A stretch of 64,000 nt of DNA from positions 15,092,289 through 15,156,288 of the forward strand of contig OX328131.1 of NCBI GenBank assembly GCA_946811695.1, given 5' to 3'. A program made the translations under genes and the position numbers. The notes beneath the pieces are model-generated. The model made no database searches, was not told the origin of the DNA, and worked only from the letters and a program-made list of their open reading frames with translations. Shown here piece by piece: positions 19,136 to 31,146 of this stretch; position 1 is the first letter of the stretch, and each line of letters begins with the position of its first letter. The stretch comes from Gonocerus acuteangulatus. Lineage: Eukaryota > Arthropoda > Insecta > Hemiptera > Coreidae.

Positions 19136-20199
19136 CAGAGATGGGCATCATTTTATTTATAAATAAAAATGCGAATTTATTCGTACTTCACATATTTGTG
19201 AATACGAGTATAAATAAATTCGTACTTCATATATTTGTGAATACGAATATAAATAAATTCGTATTCATAAGTGTGAATACGAATTTATTTTTATTCACAT
19301 ATATTAAATATAAAAATACAAATAAAATTTTGTTCGCAAATTTTTCTGCGAATAAAAATAAATTCACAGAAAATATTGTAAATAATCACCAAAAATGTGA
19401 ATATTTACAAAAAATCAAGTGATTACAAAAAAAAAAAACACATTAAAATATACGAATAAAAATTTATTTACATTATAATTTGTGAATAAAAATTTATTCA
19501 CAATAAAATTCGCAAATAAATTATGAATTTATTCGTATTAAGATGATATTACGAAAGTTATTGAAAGTGTTTTTTGTTTTTTTTTATGGTGGTACAGATT
19601 ACAAACTGTGTCCCTGCAGCATGGCTGGTGGTCCCGCGGCGGACTCGGGGTAAACAAAACATCTAGGCGCTAATAACCTAGACGTTAAACGCCTTAAAAA
19701 AAAACCGTTTACCGTTTACCCCGAGTCCGCCGCGGGACCACCAGCCATGCCGCAGGGACAGTTTGTCATCTGTACCTCCATAAAAAAAAAAAAAATCACC
19801 TTCAATATCTCTCGTAATATCATCTTAATACGAATAAATTCATGATTTATTTTTGCGAATTTTATTGTGAATAAATTTTTATTCGTATATTTTAATGTGA
19901 TTTTTTATGTAATCACTTGATTTTTTGTAAATATTCACATTTTTTGTGATTATTTACAATTTTTTCTGTGAATTTATTTGTATTTGCAGAAAAATTTGCG
20001 AATAAAATTTTATTTGTATTTTTATATTTAATATATGTGAATAAAAATAAATTCGTATTCACACTTATGAATACGAATTTATTTATATTCGTATTCACAA
20101 ATATATGACGTATGAATTTAGTTGTATTCGTATTCAGAAATATATGAAGTACGAATAAATTCGTATTTTTATTTATAAATAAAATTATGCCCGTCTCTG
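19136..20199. mobile_element. hAT-type palindromic MITE
   Basis: A 1064-bp element that is almost one perfect palindrome. The terminal repeats begin CAGAGATGGGC on the left and CAGAGACGGGC (reverse complement) on the right. They are flanked by the 8-bp duplication TTCTGGTA at 19128-19135 and 20200-20207. An 8-bp target duplication with CAGRG ends is the hAT signature. The arms are AT-rich with many GAATAAATTCG-type motifs. The centre (about 19612-19765) is strikingly GC-rich, with GCGGCGGACTCGGGGTAAAC facing its complement. No coding function; the ORFs are products of the palindrome. Confidence 0.9.
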
Positions 20200-20736
20200 T
20201 TCTGGTATAAGCCATCGTCATTCCAGCATTATTGTTATTGCCAAGTTGAGAATTTTATGAATTAAAGTATATTTATAAACTGTTCAGTAATCTCGACATA
20301 CGTGTATCTCGCGGAAAGAGATAACAGAAATGGCCTACATTTTGTTTCCACATAACATCTCATGTCTTGTGGTACTTGTATTTCATTTTTGTGTCCGCGA
20401 CCTTTCCGCATGGACTATTGACTTTGGGCAGTATTTTTTGAATATATATCTTTTGGCTCATTTTGGATTATAAACACCGTTGACATATACACGATATTAG
20501 ACGTATAGCCATCGGGATCAAGCAATCAGACTGCTAGCATAGCTAACACTTGACAGAGCAGCATAAAGCTGACCGTGGGAAAAACAGCTAATTGTTAGTC
20601 TAAAACTTTCAGGGTCCGACCTTGGGTTTTATTAATTGTCATCCCGATACATAGAAGATATGAATAGATGGTGTAGAAGAAAGAACATATAGTTTATCAA
20701 ATGTTCCTCGTGATTCTTTACATTGGCATAACTTTT

Positions 20737-20870
20737 AGCGCGGTTCCTCCCTCCCCCATAGGGAGGAACCCCGCTTATAGGGTTGATACAATGAAACAAT
20801 CCGGAAGTGCCGACTAGAAAATTTCGCGTTTCAGAACCCCTAGAGACCGAAAATAACGGTGGTTCAAATT

Positions 20871-20933
<63 letters not shown>

Positions 20934-20934
20934 T

Positions 20935-21025
<91 letters not shown>

Positions 21026-22553
21026 CTGTTCGCTCTCTAGATAGAAGACGAATGGTCCGATTTTGATGAAATTTGGTACAAAAATCCTTCGTCCAATTTG
21101 AAAGGTCAAGTTCGTTAACCAGCAAAATCCACCTACTGGAAGATGGCGTTTGGGGCGAAATTCGCGCAAAAAAATCGTAACGCTTACGTTTTTGAGTTCA
21201 TAAGCTTCTAAGTACTCGTTTTATATGATTCCTGGGATAGGAAAACGAATGAACCCATTTTCAAGGCGATAGCTTTAACAGTTTTCGAGAAAATTGGAAA
21301 AAATATTTTTTGAATACCGTTTTTGGTTTGGGTACTTAGAATCATGGGATTCAGTTGAAACATTTTCTGCATGTTCTACTTTCATCAAAACTAATATGTT
21401 GAAATTTTGGTTACGTTTGGAGTTAAGGAAGGGTTAGAATAAAATATTTTATTAACAGACATAAAAAGTTTTAGTAACTTTGTTAACTTTCATTAATATC
21501 TCGAAAAAGGTTGAGAATCTTGGTAAACGGAAGAGTACCATTAGAAAGCTTATTAAATGCTCTAAAAAAAAGGTTCTAATGAAAGTTTTGATTAGGCGAT
21601 GTCAATCGGAGAAATAAGAGCTTAAAACTTTAAAGTAATTGATTTCGCTTATTCGAACTGTTCTTTTTGTCTGTTTTTTATTCCTTGTTATTTTTTAATT
21701 GCTTATTGTTGGATAATGTATTTGAAAATAAAACAGGTTAAGAAAAATAAGAAAAACAATTTAATGTTAGAGATATGGATTTCCAAGATATATAGCTTTT
21801 CAACTGCCAAGGGTTCTTTGTCTTTGATTTTGGTACTTAGATTTATGGGATACAGTTGAAACATTTTCTGCATGTTCGAGTTTCATCAACACTAATATGT
21901 TGAAATTTTTGTTACGTTTAGAGTAAAGGAAGGGTTAGAATAAAATATTTTATTAACAGACAAAAAAAGTTTTGGTAACTTTGTATAATTTCGTTAGTAT
22001 CTCGAAAACCGTTGACAATCTTGTGAAGCGGAAGATTACCATTCGGAAGCTTACTAAATGCTCTACAAAAAAGGTTCTGAAGAAAGTTTTAATTAGGCGA
22101 TGTCAATCGGAGAAAAAAGTGCTTAAAGCTTTAAATTAATTGATTTCGTTTATTCCAATGGTTCTTTTTGTCTGTTTTATTTCTTGTTATTTTTTAATTG
22201 CTTATAGTTGGATAATGTATTTGACAATGAAACTGGTTAAGTAAAATAACAAAAACAATTTATTGTTAGAAATATAGATTTCCAAGATTCCAAGACCTTG
22301 TCACTAGCGGGTCTGTTTCTAGTGTAGCGGACCCTTCCAGGTAAGATTGTAAATCATGACCTTTCAAGACTTTACTACTCAAAGGAATGGTGTTAGTGAC
22401 CTTAAGGGTTGACACGCCATCATAATAATTAATTTAAAAAAAAAAGACTGGTGGAACCAAAATAATAACTGCTTCTATTTTAATCTTTCCAAATTAGACT
22501 AGGGATATGAACGGAACCGCGCTAAGATGATGCAGTCCTGCGAGACGGACTTT
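20737..22553 (-). mobile_element. Helentron-like element, family A, copy 2
   Basis: Full-length on the minus strand, with the terminal hairpin at 20739-20776 and the 5' motif near 22500-22553 (AAGTCCGTCTCGCAGGAC in reverse). It has three (TA)n blocks at 20877-21020. An internal segment of about 370 bp is duplicated (21470-21780 against 21830-22270). Confidence 0.72.
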
Positions 22554-22837
22554 TCATTTATGAAACGATTGACATGAAACAAACACTAAATGTTTAGGAA
22601 GCTTAACACAATATATTAGTGAAAACCGCATCTAAATCGGACAAGCAGTTTCTAGAACTGGCGTGCACAAACGCACAAATACAAAAATTAATTCGTTTAG
22701 AGCCTTCTGCTCAAATTCAGGAACATAAATATGCTTTAGCTCCACCCGACAAACCAATAATATAATTTTTATCCCAGAATTAAAAAAAAAAAAAAAATAA
22801 ATGAATAAATGTACTGTATAACATACAGTCTTCTTTC

Positions 22838-23186
22838 CCGTACATGGCCACCGCGCATAGAAGATATGATGTGGTAAACGCCACGGTTTCTTACATGGCC
22901 ACCGCCCATGCGTGTACGCCACAGTTTCTTACATGGCGACCGAACATGCACGAACGCCAGTTTCGTACATGGCCACCGCGCAGGCGTGAATGCCACTGAA
23001 CACATTTTTGTAAGATTTTTTTTGTAACGTTTTAATTCAGTTTAGTCATCGCTAAAGCATATTTATGTTCGTACGTGGCCACCACGCATGCGCGAACGCC
23101 AGCGGTTTTGTACATGGCCACAGCGCATGCGTGAACGCCAGTGGAAACTTTTTGTAAGTATTTTTTTCAGTTTGGTCATCGCTAAA

Positions 23187-23226
<40 letters not shown>

Positions 23227-23310
23227 AAATGTCCACCGCGCATGCGCGAACGCCAGCGAACACTTTTTTGTAATGTTTCTTTTTCAGTTTAGTCATCGCT
23301 AAAGCATATT
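22838..23310. repeat. Mixed tandem repeat with CGCATGCG motifs
   Basis: At least seven copies of a block with ACATGGCCACCGCGCATGCG and GAACGCCA. Several are joined to a second block, TTTAGTCATCGCTAAAGCAT, to give longer units of about 80-130 bp. A (TA)n tract lies at 23191-23222. GC-rich units stand out from the AT-rich surroundings. Confidence 0.75.
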
Positions 23311-23955
23311 TATGCTAAAATTCTAACAATCACTGTTTTGGTTGCTATTGGTTAACTACGCACTGGTTGGTAAAGGCCTCCGGTAGTATTTTCCCCCATA
23401 TATCTTCCATGTACAGACAGCGATCCGTTAAATTTTTATTATATGTATAGATATAAGTTAATTAACTTAAGTTGAGTTAGTATGGTGATAATGTATGGGC
23501 TATTTTCGGCCAGTAAGTCAGTAGTTAATACACATCTTAGTTATGAATAAAACAAATTATTTGAGGACCCAATTTTTTTAAAATAATTTGTTTTGATTTT
23601 TTAGCTGTCAAAGGGCATGTTCAAACGTTCAAATTATAGATTTTCCGAAATCAGACTGTTTTTCTTAGCAGAAACTAAACTATTCCATGAATGTTTTTCA
23701 CATTCATGGCTTACTATTTACATAGCAATCTAACAATTCGTTTGGGTTGCCCGGAAAATAATGCAGGATTTTACGTTTTCTTTTAAACAATCATCATTAA
23801 TTATAATGATTTTCATTATAATAATCATTTTATGTTTACTGGATTATTCATTTTTATGACTATCAACACTTACTAATCTTCTTCTAAATAATAATGTTTG
23901 TTTACCTCTGTAGCATTTTGCTACTTAGAAATAATGCTTTCCTACGATGTCACAT

Positions 23956-24347
23956 CATGAATTTTGTAAAATTGTCTTTTACTAGTTTAAACTCGACCAA
24001 AGCGGAGCCCAGACGCCTAGAAATCTCAACCAAGTCTGGGGCCAGGGTAGTGTTAATAAGTGAACTGTTCAAAGGGGGCTTAAGAACATTTCGGGATGGA
24101 GATTTCAGCCCTGAATGCTCCCTCTCTTAATGACGATGTTCTGGGATCAACGGTGGAAGAAAACCCCAGAATAACTGTTCGAGAACGTGCAGATAAACTT
24201 AAAGTTAGCAAATCGGCCGTCCATGGCCACCTCAAGGCGATTAGAAAAGTGCAAAAGCTCGAAAGTTGGGTTCCAAACGCAATAAACTACCGCCAAAAAA
24301 ATCAGCGCTATGAAGTTTGTGCTAAACTTCTTTGCCGAAACAAAAAT
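23956..24347 (+). pseudogene. mariner transposase, N-terminal part
   Basis: An upstream frame gives LFKGGLRTFRDGDFS; after a frameshift the text is DDVLGSTVEENPRITVRERA, DKLKVSKSAVHGHLKAI, RKVQKLESWVP and NQRYEVCAKLLCRNKN. This matches the paired helix-turn-helix DNA-binding region and linker of mariner transposases. The frame then runs directly into the 60-bp array at 24348 and meets a TAG in the first repeat. Confidence 0.88.
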
Positions 24348-27287
24348 TACCCTTTACACTAGCCACATCCGCCCTATTCTCCGGACCTCTCGCCTACTGG
24401 CTACCATTACCCTTTACACTAGCCACATCCGCCCTACTCTCCGGACCTCTCGCCTACTGGCTACCATTACCCTTTACACTAGCCACATCCGCCCTATTCT
24501 CCGGACCTCTCGCCTACTGACTACCATTACCCTTTACACTAGCCACATCCGCCCTACTCTCCGGACCTCTCGCCTACTGGCTACCATTACCCTTTACACT
24601 AGCCACATCCGCCCTACTCTCCGGACCTCTCGCCTACTGGCTACCATTACCCTTTACACTAGCCACATCCGCCCTACTCTCCGGACCTCTCGCCTACTGG
24701 CTACCATTACCCTTTACACTAGCCACATCCGCTCTATTCTCCGGACCTCTCGCCTACTGGCTACCATTACCCTTTACACTAGCCACATCCGCCCTATTCT
24801 CCGGACCTCTCGCCTACTGACTACCATTACCCTTTACACTAGCCACATCCGCCCTACTCTCCGGACCTCTCGCCTACTGGCTACCATTACCCTTTACACT
24901 AGCCACATCCGCCCTACTCTCCGGACCTCTCGCCTACTGACTACCATTACCCTTTACACTAGCCACATCCGCCCTACTCTCCGGACCTCTCGCCTACTGG
25001 CTACCATTACCCTTTACACTAGCCACATCCGCCCTACTCTCCGGACCTCTCGCCTACTGGCTACCATTACCCTTTACACTAGCCACATCCGCCCTACTCT
25101 CCGGACCTCTCGCCTACTGGCTACCATTACCCTTTACACTAGCCACATCCGCCCTATTCTCCGGACCTCTCGCCTACTGGCTACCATTACCCTTTACACT
25201 AGCCACATCCGCCCTACTCTCCGGACCTCTCGCCTACTGGCTACCATTACCCTTTACACTAGCCACATCCGCCCTACTCTCCGGACCTCTCGCCTACTGG
25301 CTACCATTACCCTTTACACTAGCCACATCCGCCCTACTCTCCGGACCTCTCGCCTACTGGCTACCATTACCCTTTACACTAGCCACATCCGCTCTATTCT
25401 CCGGACCTCTCGCCTACTGGCTACCATTACCCTTTACACTAGCCACATCCGCCCTACTCTCCGGACCTCTCGCCTACTGGCTACCATTACCCTTTACACT
25501 AGCCACATCCGCCCTACTCTCCGGACCTCTCGCCTACTGGCTACCATTACCCTTTACACTAGCCACATCCGCCCTACTCTCCGGACCTCTCGCCTACTGG
25601 CTACCATTACCCTTTACACTAGCCACATCCGCCCTATTCTCCGGACCTCTCGCCTACTGGCTACCATTACCCTTTACACTAGCCACATCCGCCCTACTCT
25701 CCGGACCTCTCGCCTACTGGCTACCATTACCCTTTACACTAGCCACATCCGCCCTACTCTCCGGACCTCTCGCCTACTGGCTACCATTACCCTTTACACT
25801 AGCCACATCCGCCCTACTCTCCGGACCTCTCGCCTACTGGCTACCATTACCCTTTACACTAGCCACATCCGCTCTATTCTCCGGACCTCTCGCCTACTGG
25901 CTACCATTACCCTTTACACTACCCACATCCGCCCTACTCTCCGGACCTCTCGCCTACTGGCTACCATTACCCTTTACACTAGCCACATCCGCCCTACTCT
26001 CCGGACCTCTCGCCTACTGACTACCATTGCCCTTTACACTAGCCACATCCGCCCTACTCTCCGGACCTCTCGCCTACTGGCTACCATTACCCTTTCCACT
26101 AGCCACATCCGCCCTACTCTCCGGACCTCTCGCCTACTGACTACCATTACCCTTTACACTAGCCACATCCGCCCTATTCTCCGGACCTCTCGCCTACTGA
26201 CTACCATTACCCTTTACACTAGCCACATCCGCCCTACACTCCGGACCTCTCGCCTACTGACTACCATTACCCTTTACACTAGCCACATCCGCTCTACTCT
26301 CCGGACCTCTCGCCTACTGACTACCATTACCCTTTACACTAGCCACATCCGCCCTACTCTCCGGACCTCTCGCCTACTGACTACCATTACCCTTTACACT
26401 AGCCACATCCGCTCTACTCTCCGGACCTCTCGCCTACTGACTACCATTACCCTTTACACTAGCCACATACGCCCTATTCTCCGGACCTCTCGCCTACTGA
26501 CTACCATTACCCTTTACACTAGCCACATCCGCCCTATTCTCCGGACCTCTCGCCTACTGACTACCATTACCCTTTACACTAGCCACATACGCCCTATTCT
26601 CCGGACCTCTCGCCTACTGGCTACCATTACCCTTTACACTAGCCACATCCGCCCTACTCTCCGGACCTCTCGCCTACTGACTACCATTACCCTTTACACT
26701 AGCCACATCCGCCCTATTCTCCGGACCTCTCGCCTACTGACTACCATTACCCTTTACACTAGCCACATCCGCTCTATTCTCCGGACCTCTCGCCTACTGA
26801 CTACCATTACCCTTTACACTAGCCACATCCGCCCTATTCTCCGGACCTCTCGCCTACTGACTACCATTACCCTTTACACTAGCCACATCTGCCGTACTCT
26901 CCGGACCTCTCGCCTACTGACTACCATTACCCTTTACACTAGCCACATCCGCCCTACTCTCCGGACCTCTCGCCTACTGGCTACTATTACCCTTTACACT
27001 AGCCACATCCGCCATACTCTCCGGACCTCTCGCCTACTGGCTACCATTACCCTTTACACTAGCCACATCCGCCCTATTCTCCGGACCTCTCGCCTACTGG
27101 CTACCATTACCCTTTACACTAGCCACATCCGCCCTACTCTCCGGACCTCTCGCCTACTGGCTACCATTACCCTTTACACTAGCCACATCCGCCCTATTCT
27201 CCGGACCTCTCGCCTACTGGCTACCATTACCCTTTACACTAGCCACATCCGCCCTACTCTCCGGACCTCTCGCCTACTGGCTACCAT
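24348..27287 (+). repeat. 60-bp minisatellite, 49 copies, from the mariner catalytic motif
   Basis: Exactly 49 units of 60 bp with no indel. In the mariner frame each unit reads YPLH-stop-PHPPYSPDLSPT(D/G)YH, that is, the conserved segment ending in the third catalytic Asp of the DD34D triad. Because 60 is a multiple of three, another frame is open through the array, giving a 1007-codon ORF (24310-27333) with the unit SHIRPTLRTSRLLATITLYT. That ORF is a by-product of the repeat, not evidence of a gene. At the third Asp codon about 17 units have GAC (Asp) and 32 have GGC (Gly); the GAC units cluster at 25981-26940. Variants recur every 480 bp in part of the array, showing a higher-order repeat. 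Confidence 0.95.
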
Positions 27288-27350
27288 TTTCTTAGACGCC
27301 TCAACCACTACTTACAATACAACAACTTTATAAATTCTAAGAATTCGTAA
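27288..27350 (+). pseudogene. mariner transposase, C-terminal part
   Basis: In the same frame as the N-terminal part the sequence continues FLRRLNHYLQYNNFINSKNS and stops at 27348-27350. This is the normal run-out of a mariner transposase after the YHFF motif. Confidence 0.85.
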
Positions 27351-27499
27351 TTCTATTCAGACGATAATAAAAAGTTACCAACACGTTGAGAGAAATCTAT
27401 TGAGAGTGTGGGAGACTATTTTGAGTAAAGAACACAGTTATGAAATACTTTTTTTATTTAAATACCAAAACCTTGCCTGATTTTCCGGACAACCCAATA

Positions 27500-28080
27500 T
27501 TTCAATCTCAAAGAAAATTTTATATTGAAAAATAAGGAAATATGAACTGTGAATGAAGTAAATTCACTTCATAAGAAATGTTACTTGGCCTTGTACGACA
27601 ATAGTAATTACGCGACATGATAATCATTTTTGATGTTATGTAAACGTATTCTCACGTGCCTTTTGGATTGCAAGGCAAGCTGTTAATTCACACATTCCGA
27701 TGGTAAATATTAATTGCTATTGGGATGCAACCATGAAACAGGTTTGATACATTTCATCAAATTGTCATCGTCATCGGAAATAGGTACCGTAAAATGGGGG
27801 CACATTAGTAACAGTGTGGTGAAGTTGATACAAACCTATGCTGCTAGGATATTTTCATTTAACTCATACCAAAGGAACGAACTTTGCCCAAAAATTGCAA
27901 AAAGACCAATATATACCAATATATACCTATATACCGATATATACCTATATATACCTATATATACCTATATATAACTGTATATTTGTTTATTCGCTCTCAG
28001 ACAAATATATAAGCAGTATATGTTTGTACCAATTTCACCACACTATTGTGTGAAAAATGTTTTTCATTTTAAATACCTCG
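27500..28080. other. No gene; short minisatellite
   Basis: A (TATACCTATA)-type minisatellite lies at about 27905-27980, next to text resembling the family A TA-tract flank (TTTATTCGCTCTCAGACAAA). No other feature seen. Confidence 0.5.
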
Positions 28081-28083
28081 TTT

Positions 28084-29130
28084 TAGCACTTTCCTCCGAA
28101 GGAAAGTAGCTATTGAGGTTGGACTCATGACGGAATTCTTGAAAAATTTCTTCAAATCTTTATCGATCCTACCTAGTAGACACCGAAAATGACCCCCGTT
28201 AAAATTTATATATATCTATATATATATATGTGTTTGTTAACACGATAGCGGCCAGAGTTTTTGTTTTTTCGTCACGAAACTTGGTATATAGCATTCAATT
28301 AGCAAACGATTGAACGAGTTCGTTAACCACCAAAATCGGTCCACCGGAAGGGGGGGGGGTTTACCCCGAACCCAAAACACTAATTTGACCATTTCAGCCG
28401 TAACATTTGTTATATTTCAACGAAACTTGGTATTCGTACTGGTAATATAGAGAGAAAAGTGAGATATAAAAATAAACTAAATCGGTTCATACGGAGGGGG
28501 GGTTTACTCCATACCCACAATACCAATTCGCCACTACCAACCGTGATTTTTGGTATATTTCGACGAAACTCGGTATTCGTAGTGGTAATCTACAGGTAAA
28601 TATGTGTTGTAAAAATAAAATAAATCGGTTCATTAGGAGGGGGGGTTTACTCCGGACCCAAATTACTAATATACTCATACCGGTCGTAATTCCTGCTGTA
28701 TTGTAACGAAACGCGGTATACGTCGTGGGTAACTCATGAGAAAGAAGTGTTGTAAAAATGAGCTGAATCGGTCAATCGGAAAGGGGGGTTTACTTTGTAA
28801 TATACTTCAATAGAAAAGCCAGCCAGACATAGGTTCACAAAGGCGCCGCAAGGAGCAGTAGAGGGACTATATCCGGTTCCTGCGTTAGATCAAAATACGA
28901 TAATATGAGGATTTTGTATTTATTACGTAGTGTAGTAGGTACCATGTGTAAACAGAACTCTGGAAGCAAATTAATAATTTATCAGTTACTCATTACCAAA
29001 TTAAAAGAGAACTATTCATGTTTTTATTTTATTTATGTAGGATATTTTAAGCAAATTGTTCTGGAAAGCAGTCTACGCTACCCAAATTCTGAGGAAAGTG
29101 CTTAGTTATGCAGCTCCTGCGTGACGGACT
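28084..29130 (-). mobile_element. Helentron-like element, family B, copy 1
   Basis: It starts (plus strand) TTTTAGCACTTTCCTCCGA, a hairpin with the AGGAAAGT arm. It ends with GAGGAAAGTGCTTAG, then GCAGCTCCTGC and GACGGACTTTT. In reverse it has the same plan as family A: AAAAGTCCG, small GCAGGAGCTGC palindrome, inverted arm, body, (TA)n tract, terminal hairpin. The arm sequence differs from A but matches its own hairpin. No ORF. Confidence 0.7.
28330..28800. repeat. Tandem units of about 143 bp inside family B
   Basis: Four diverged units, each with a run of Gs and TTTACTCC, then CGAAACTCGGTATTCGTAG and TGTTGTAAAAAT. Five comparable units lie in copy 2 (about 58185-58760). Confidence 0.8.
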
Positions 29131-29134
29131 TTTA

Positions 29135-29186
29135 TTAATTAATATACAGAAGAAATATAGTACTATATTTCTTCTGTATATTAATT
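29135..29186. repeat. Near-perfect 50-bp palindrome
   Basis: TTAATATACAGAAGAAATAT, TAG, and the exact complement form a hairpin with almost no loop. It directly follows the family B copy. Confidence 0.9.
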
Positions 29187-29189
29187 TTA

Positions 29190-29600
29190 AACGTATGACA
29201 TATCGATTATCGATCAGCTGACTATATTTCGCCATATTGGATTCTTACAGACCATGATCTAGACTTTGCCGTACAGGTGGAAGGTTCTCCTTCTCAGGTC
29301 GAGGTTGTAAGATTTTTATTTATAACTTGTTCCCCTGAAGAGGCACCAAAAAGGCGTGAAACAAGCAGGGACGAAATAAAGTTCATGTGACCGAGAAGTG
29401 AAGTTTTCATTATTTGACCTTCCGCTTAGCACGAAAATTCCAACATAAGATGTTCTTACAAATACCTCAATTGTTTTTATTTATTTTAGGAGCTTCGTAA
29501 CGCAGACGATTGGCCCCATAAAATGCTTTACATACAAATTTGACTTCAAAACGTAATAATAAAAACAGATAATATTATAAACAAATCAAAAGAAGAAAAA
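29190..29600. other. No gene seen
   Basis: Contains CCTGAAGAGGCACC...GCGTGAAAC at about 29334-29362, a pattern often found near the ends of non-LTR or Penelope-like elements. It is not enough to assign it. Confidence 0.35.
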
Positions 29601-31146
29601 GTCCGATTCGCAGGAACTGCGTCATCTTAGCGCGGTTCCGTTCTTATCTCTAGTGTTTATGAAGGCATAGAATAGAAAAAGTTATTACTTTGTTTAGATC
29701 AATAGCGAAACAGCTATCCAAATGAAATCTCAAACAAACCAGTCTTGAAAGGTCTTTGTTGATTTACAATCATACCTGTATGGGTCAGCTCTCCCAGAAG
29801 TCGGGCAGAAAGGCCTCCGCTCAGAGGCATTTGGAAAGCCTTGGGATCTCTCTCTTTAAACGCTACATTTCTAACAATAAATTGATCTTCTTATTTTACT
29901 TAATCTGTTTTATTGTCAAATACATTATCTGACTATAAGCAATTTAAAAATAACAAGGAATAAAACGGACAAAAAGAAAAGTTCGAATAAGCGAAATCAA
30001 TTACTAAAAAGTTTTAAGCACTTATTTCTCCGATTGACATCGCTTATTCAAAACTTTCTTTAAAACCATTCTTGTAGACCATTTAGTAAGCTTTCGAATG
30101 GTAACCTTTCGCTTCCCAAGATTTTCAACCGTTTTCGAGATATTAAGAAATTATACGAAGTTCCCAAAACTTTTTATTATTTCTGACAACAGAAAATTGG
30201 TCTCATTTTACCTATCCTGTTTTACACACACATACATTTTCCTTACAAATACAACATAAGAAATTACAAAAATAAAAAGCAATAAAAAACCAAGGGAAAG
30301 AGACAAAAAGAACGACAAAAACCCGTTCATAAGAACAAAACAGACATATTTGAAGTTTTAAGCACTTATTTCTCCGATTGACATAACCTAATCAAAAATA
30401 GTTTTAGAATCATTTTTGTAGAGAATTTAGTAAGCTTTCAAATAGTTTCAATCCACTTACCACGATTTCCCAACCGTGTTCGAGATATTAATGAAAGTAT
30501 ACGAAGTTTCCAAAACTTTTCATGTCTGTTCATAAAATATTTTATTCTAACCCTTCCTTAACTCCAAACGTAACATAACTTTCAACATACTAGTTTTAAT
30601 GAAAGTAGAACATGCAGATAATGTTTCAACTGAATCCCGTTATTCTAAGTACCCAAACCAAAAACGGTATTCAAAAACTATTTTTCCAATTTTCTCAACA
30701 ACGGTTAAAGCTATCGCCTTGAAAATGGTTTCATTCGTTTTCCTAGCCCAAGAAGCCTATAAAACGAGTACTTACAAGCTTATGAACTCAAAAACGTAAG
30801 CGTTACGATTTTTTCTGCGCGAATTTCGCCCCAAACGCCATCTTCCAGTGGGCGGATTTTGCTGGTTAACGAACTTGACCTTTCAAATTGGACGACAGAT
30901 TTTTGTACCAAATTTCATCAAAATCGGACCATTCGTCTTCTATTTAGAGAGCGAACAGACAAATATATATATATATATATATAAATATATACATATATAT
31001 ATATATACAAATTTGAACCACCGTTATTTTCGGTTTCTAGGGGTTCTGAAACGCAAAATTTTCTAGTCGGCACTTCCGGATTGTTTCATTGTATCAACCC
31101 TATAAGCGGGGTTCCTCCCTATGGGGGAGGGAGGAACCGCGCTAAA
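29601..31146 (+). mobile_element. Helentron-like element, family A, copy 3
   Basis: Nearly identical to copy 1 (14471-16040) over its whole length, apart from single-base changes and a shorter (TA)n tract (30963-30990). The similarity stops at GTCCG and at CGCTAAAA, which fixes the element ends. The near-identity implies recent movement. Confidence 0.78.

Larger units (their letters stand above)
23742..27497 (+). mobile_element. mariner transposon with internally expanded transposase
   Basis: Inverted ends TTGGGTTGCCCGGAAAAT (left) and TTGGGTTGTCCGGAAAAT (right, reverse complement), followed by TA on the right. Inside are an N-terminal transposase remnant, a 2940-bp minisatellite and the last codons of the transposase. 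A mariner is normally about 1.3 kb; this one is about 3.75 kb because of the array. The middle of the transposase, including the first two catalytic Asp, is missing, so it cannot be autonomous. Confidence 0.88.

Noticed and set aside
19105..20221. Asn/Phe-rich ORFs on both strands
   Set aside because: Mirror-image frames from the arms of the palindromic hAT MITE.
24310..27333. 1007-codon ORF as a real repetitive protein gene
   Set aside because: It is an off-frame reading of the mariner-derived 60-bp array; the unit length is divisible by three and lacks stops in that frame. The genuine homology is in the neighbouring frame.
29325..29375. Hammerhead-ribozyme-like core CTGAAGA...GAAAC
   Set aside because: A stem III (CTTGT/ACAAG) can be drawn, but only about three bases separate the would-be cleavage site from CTGAAGA, leaving no stem I, and stem II has a mismatch.
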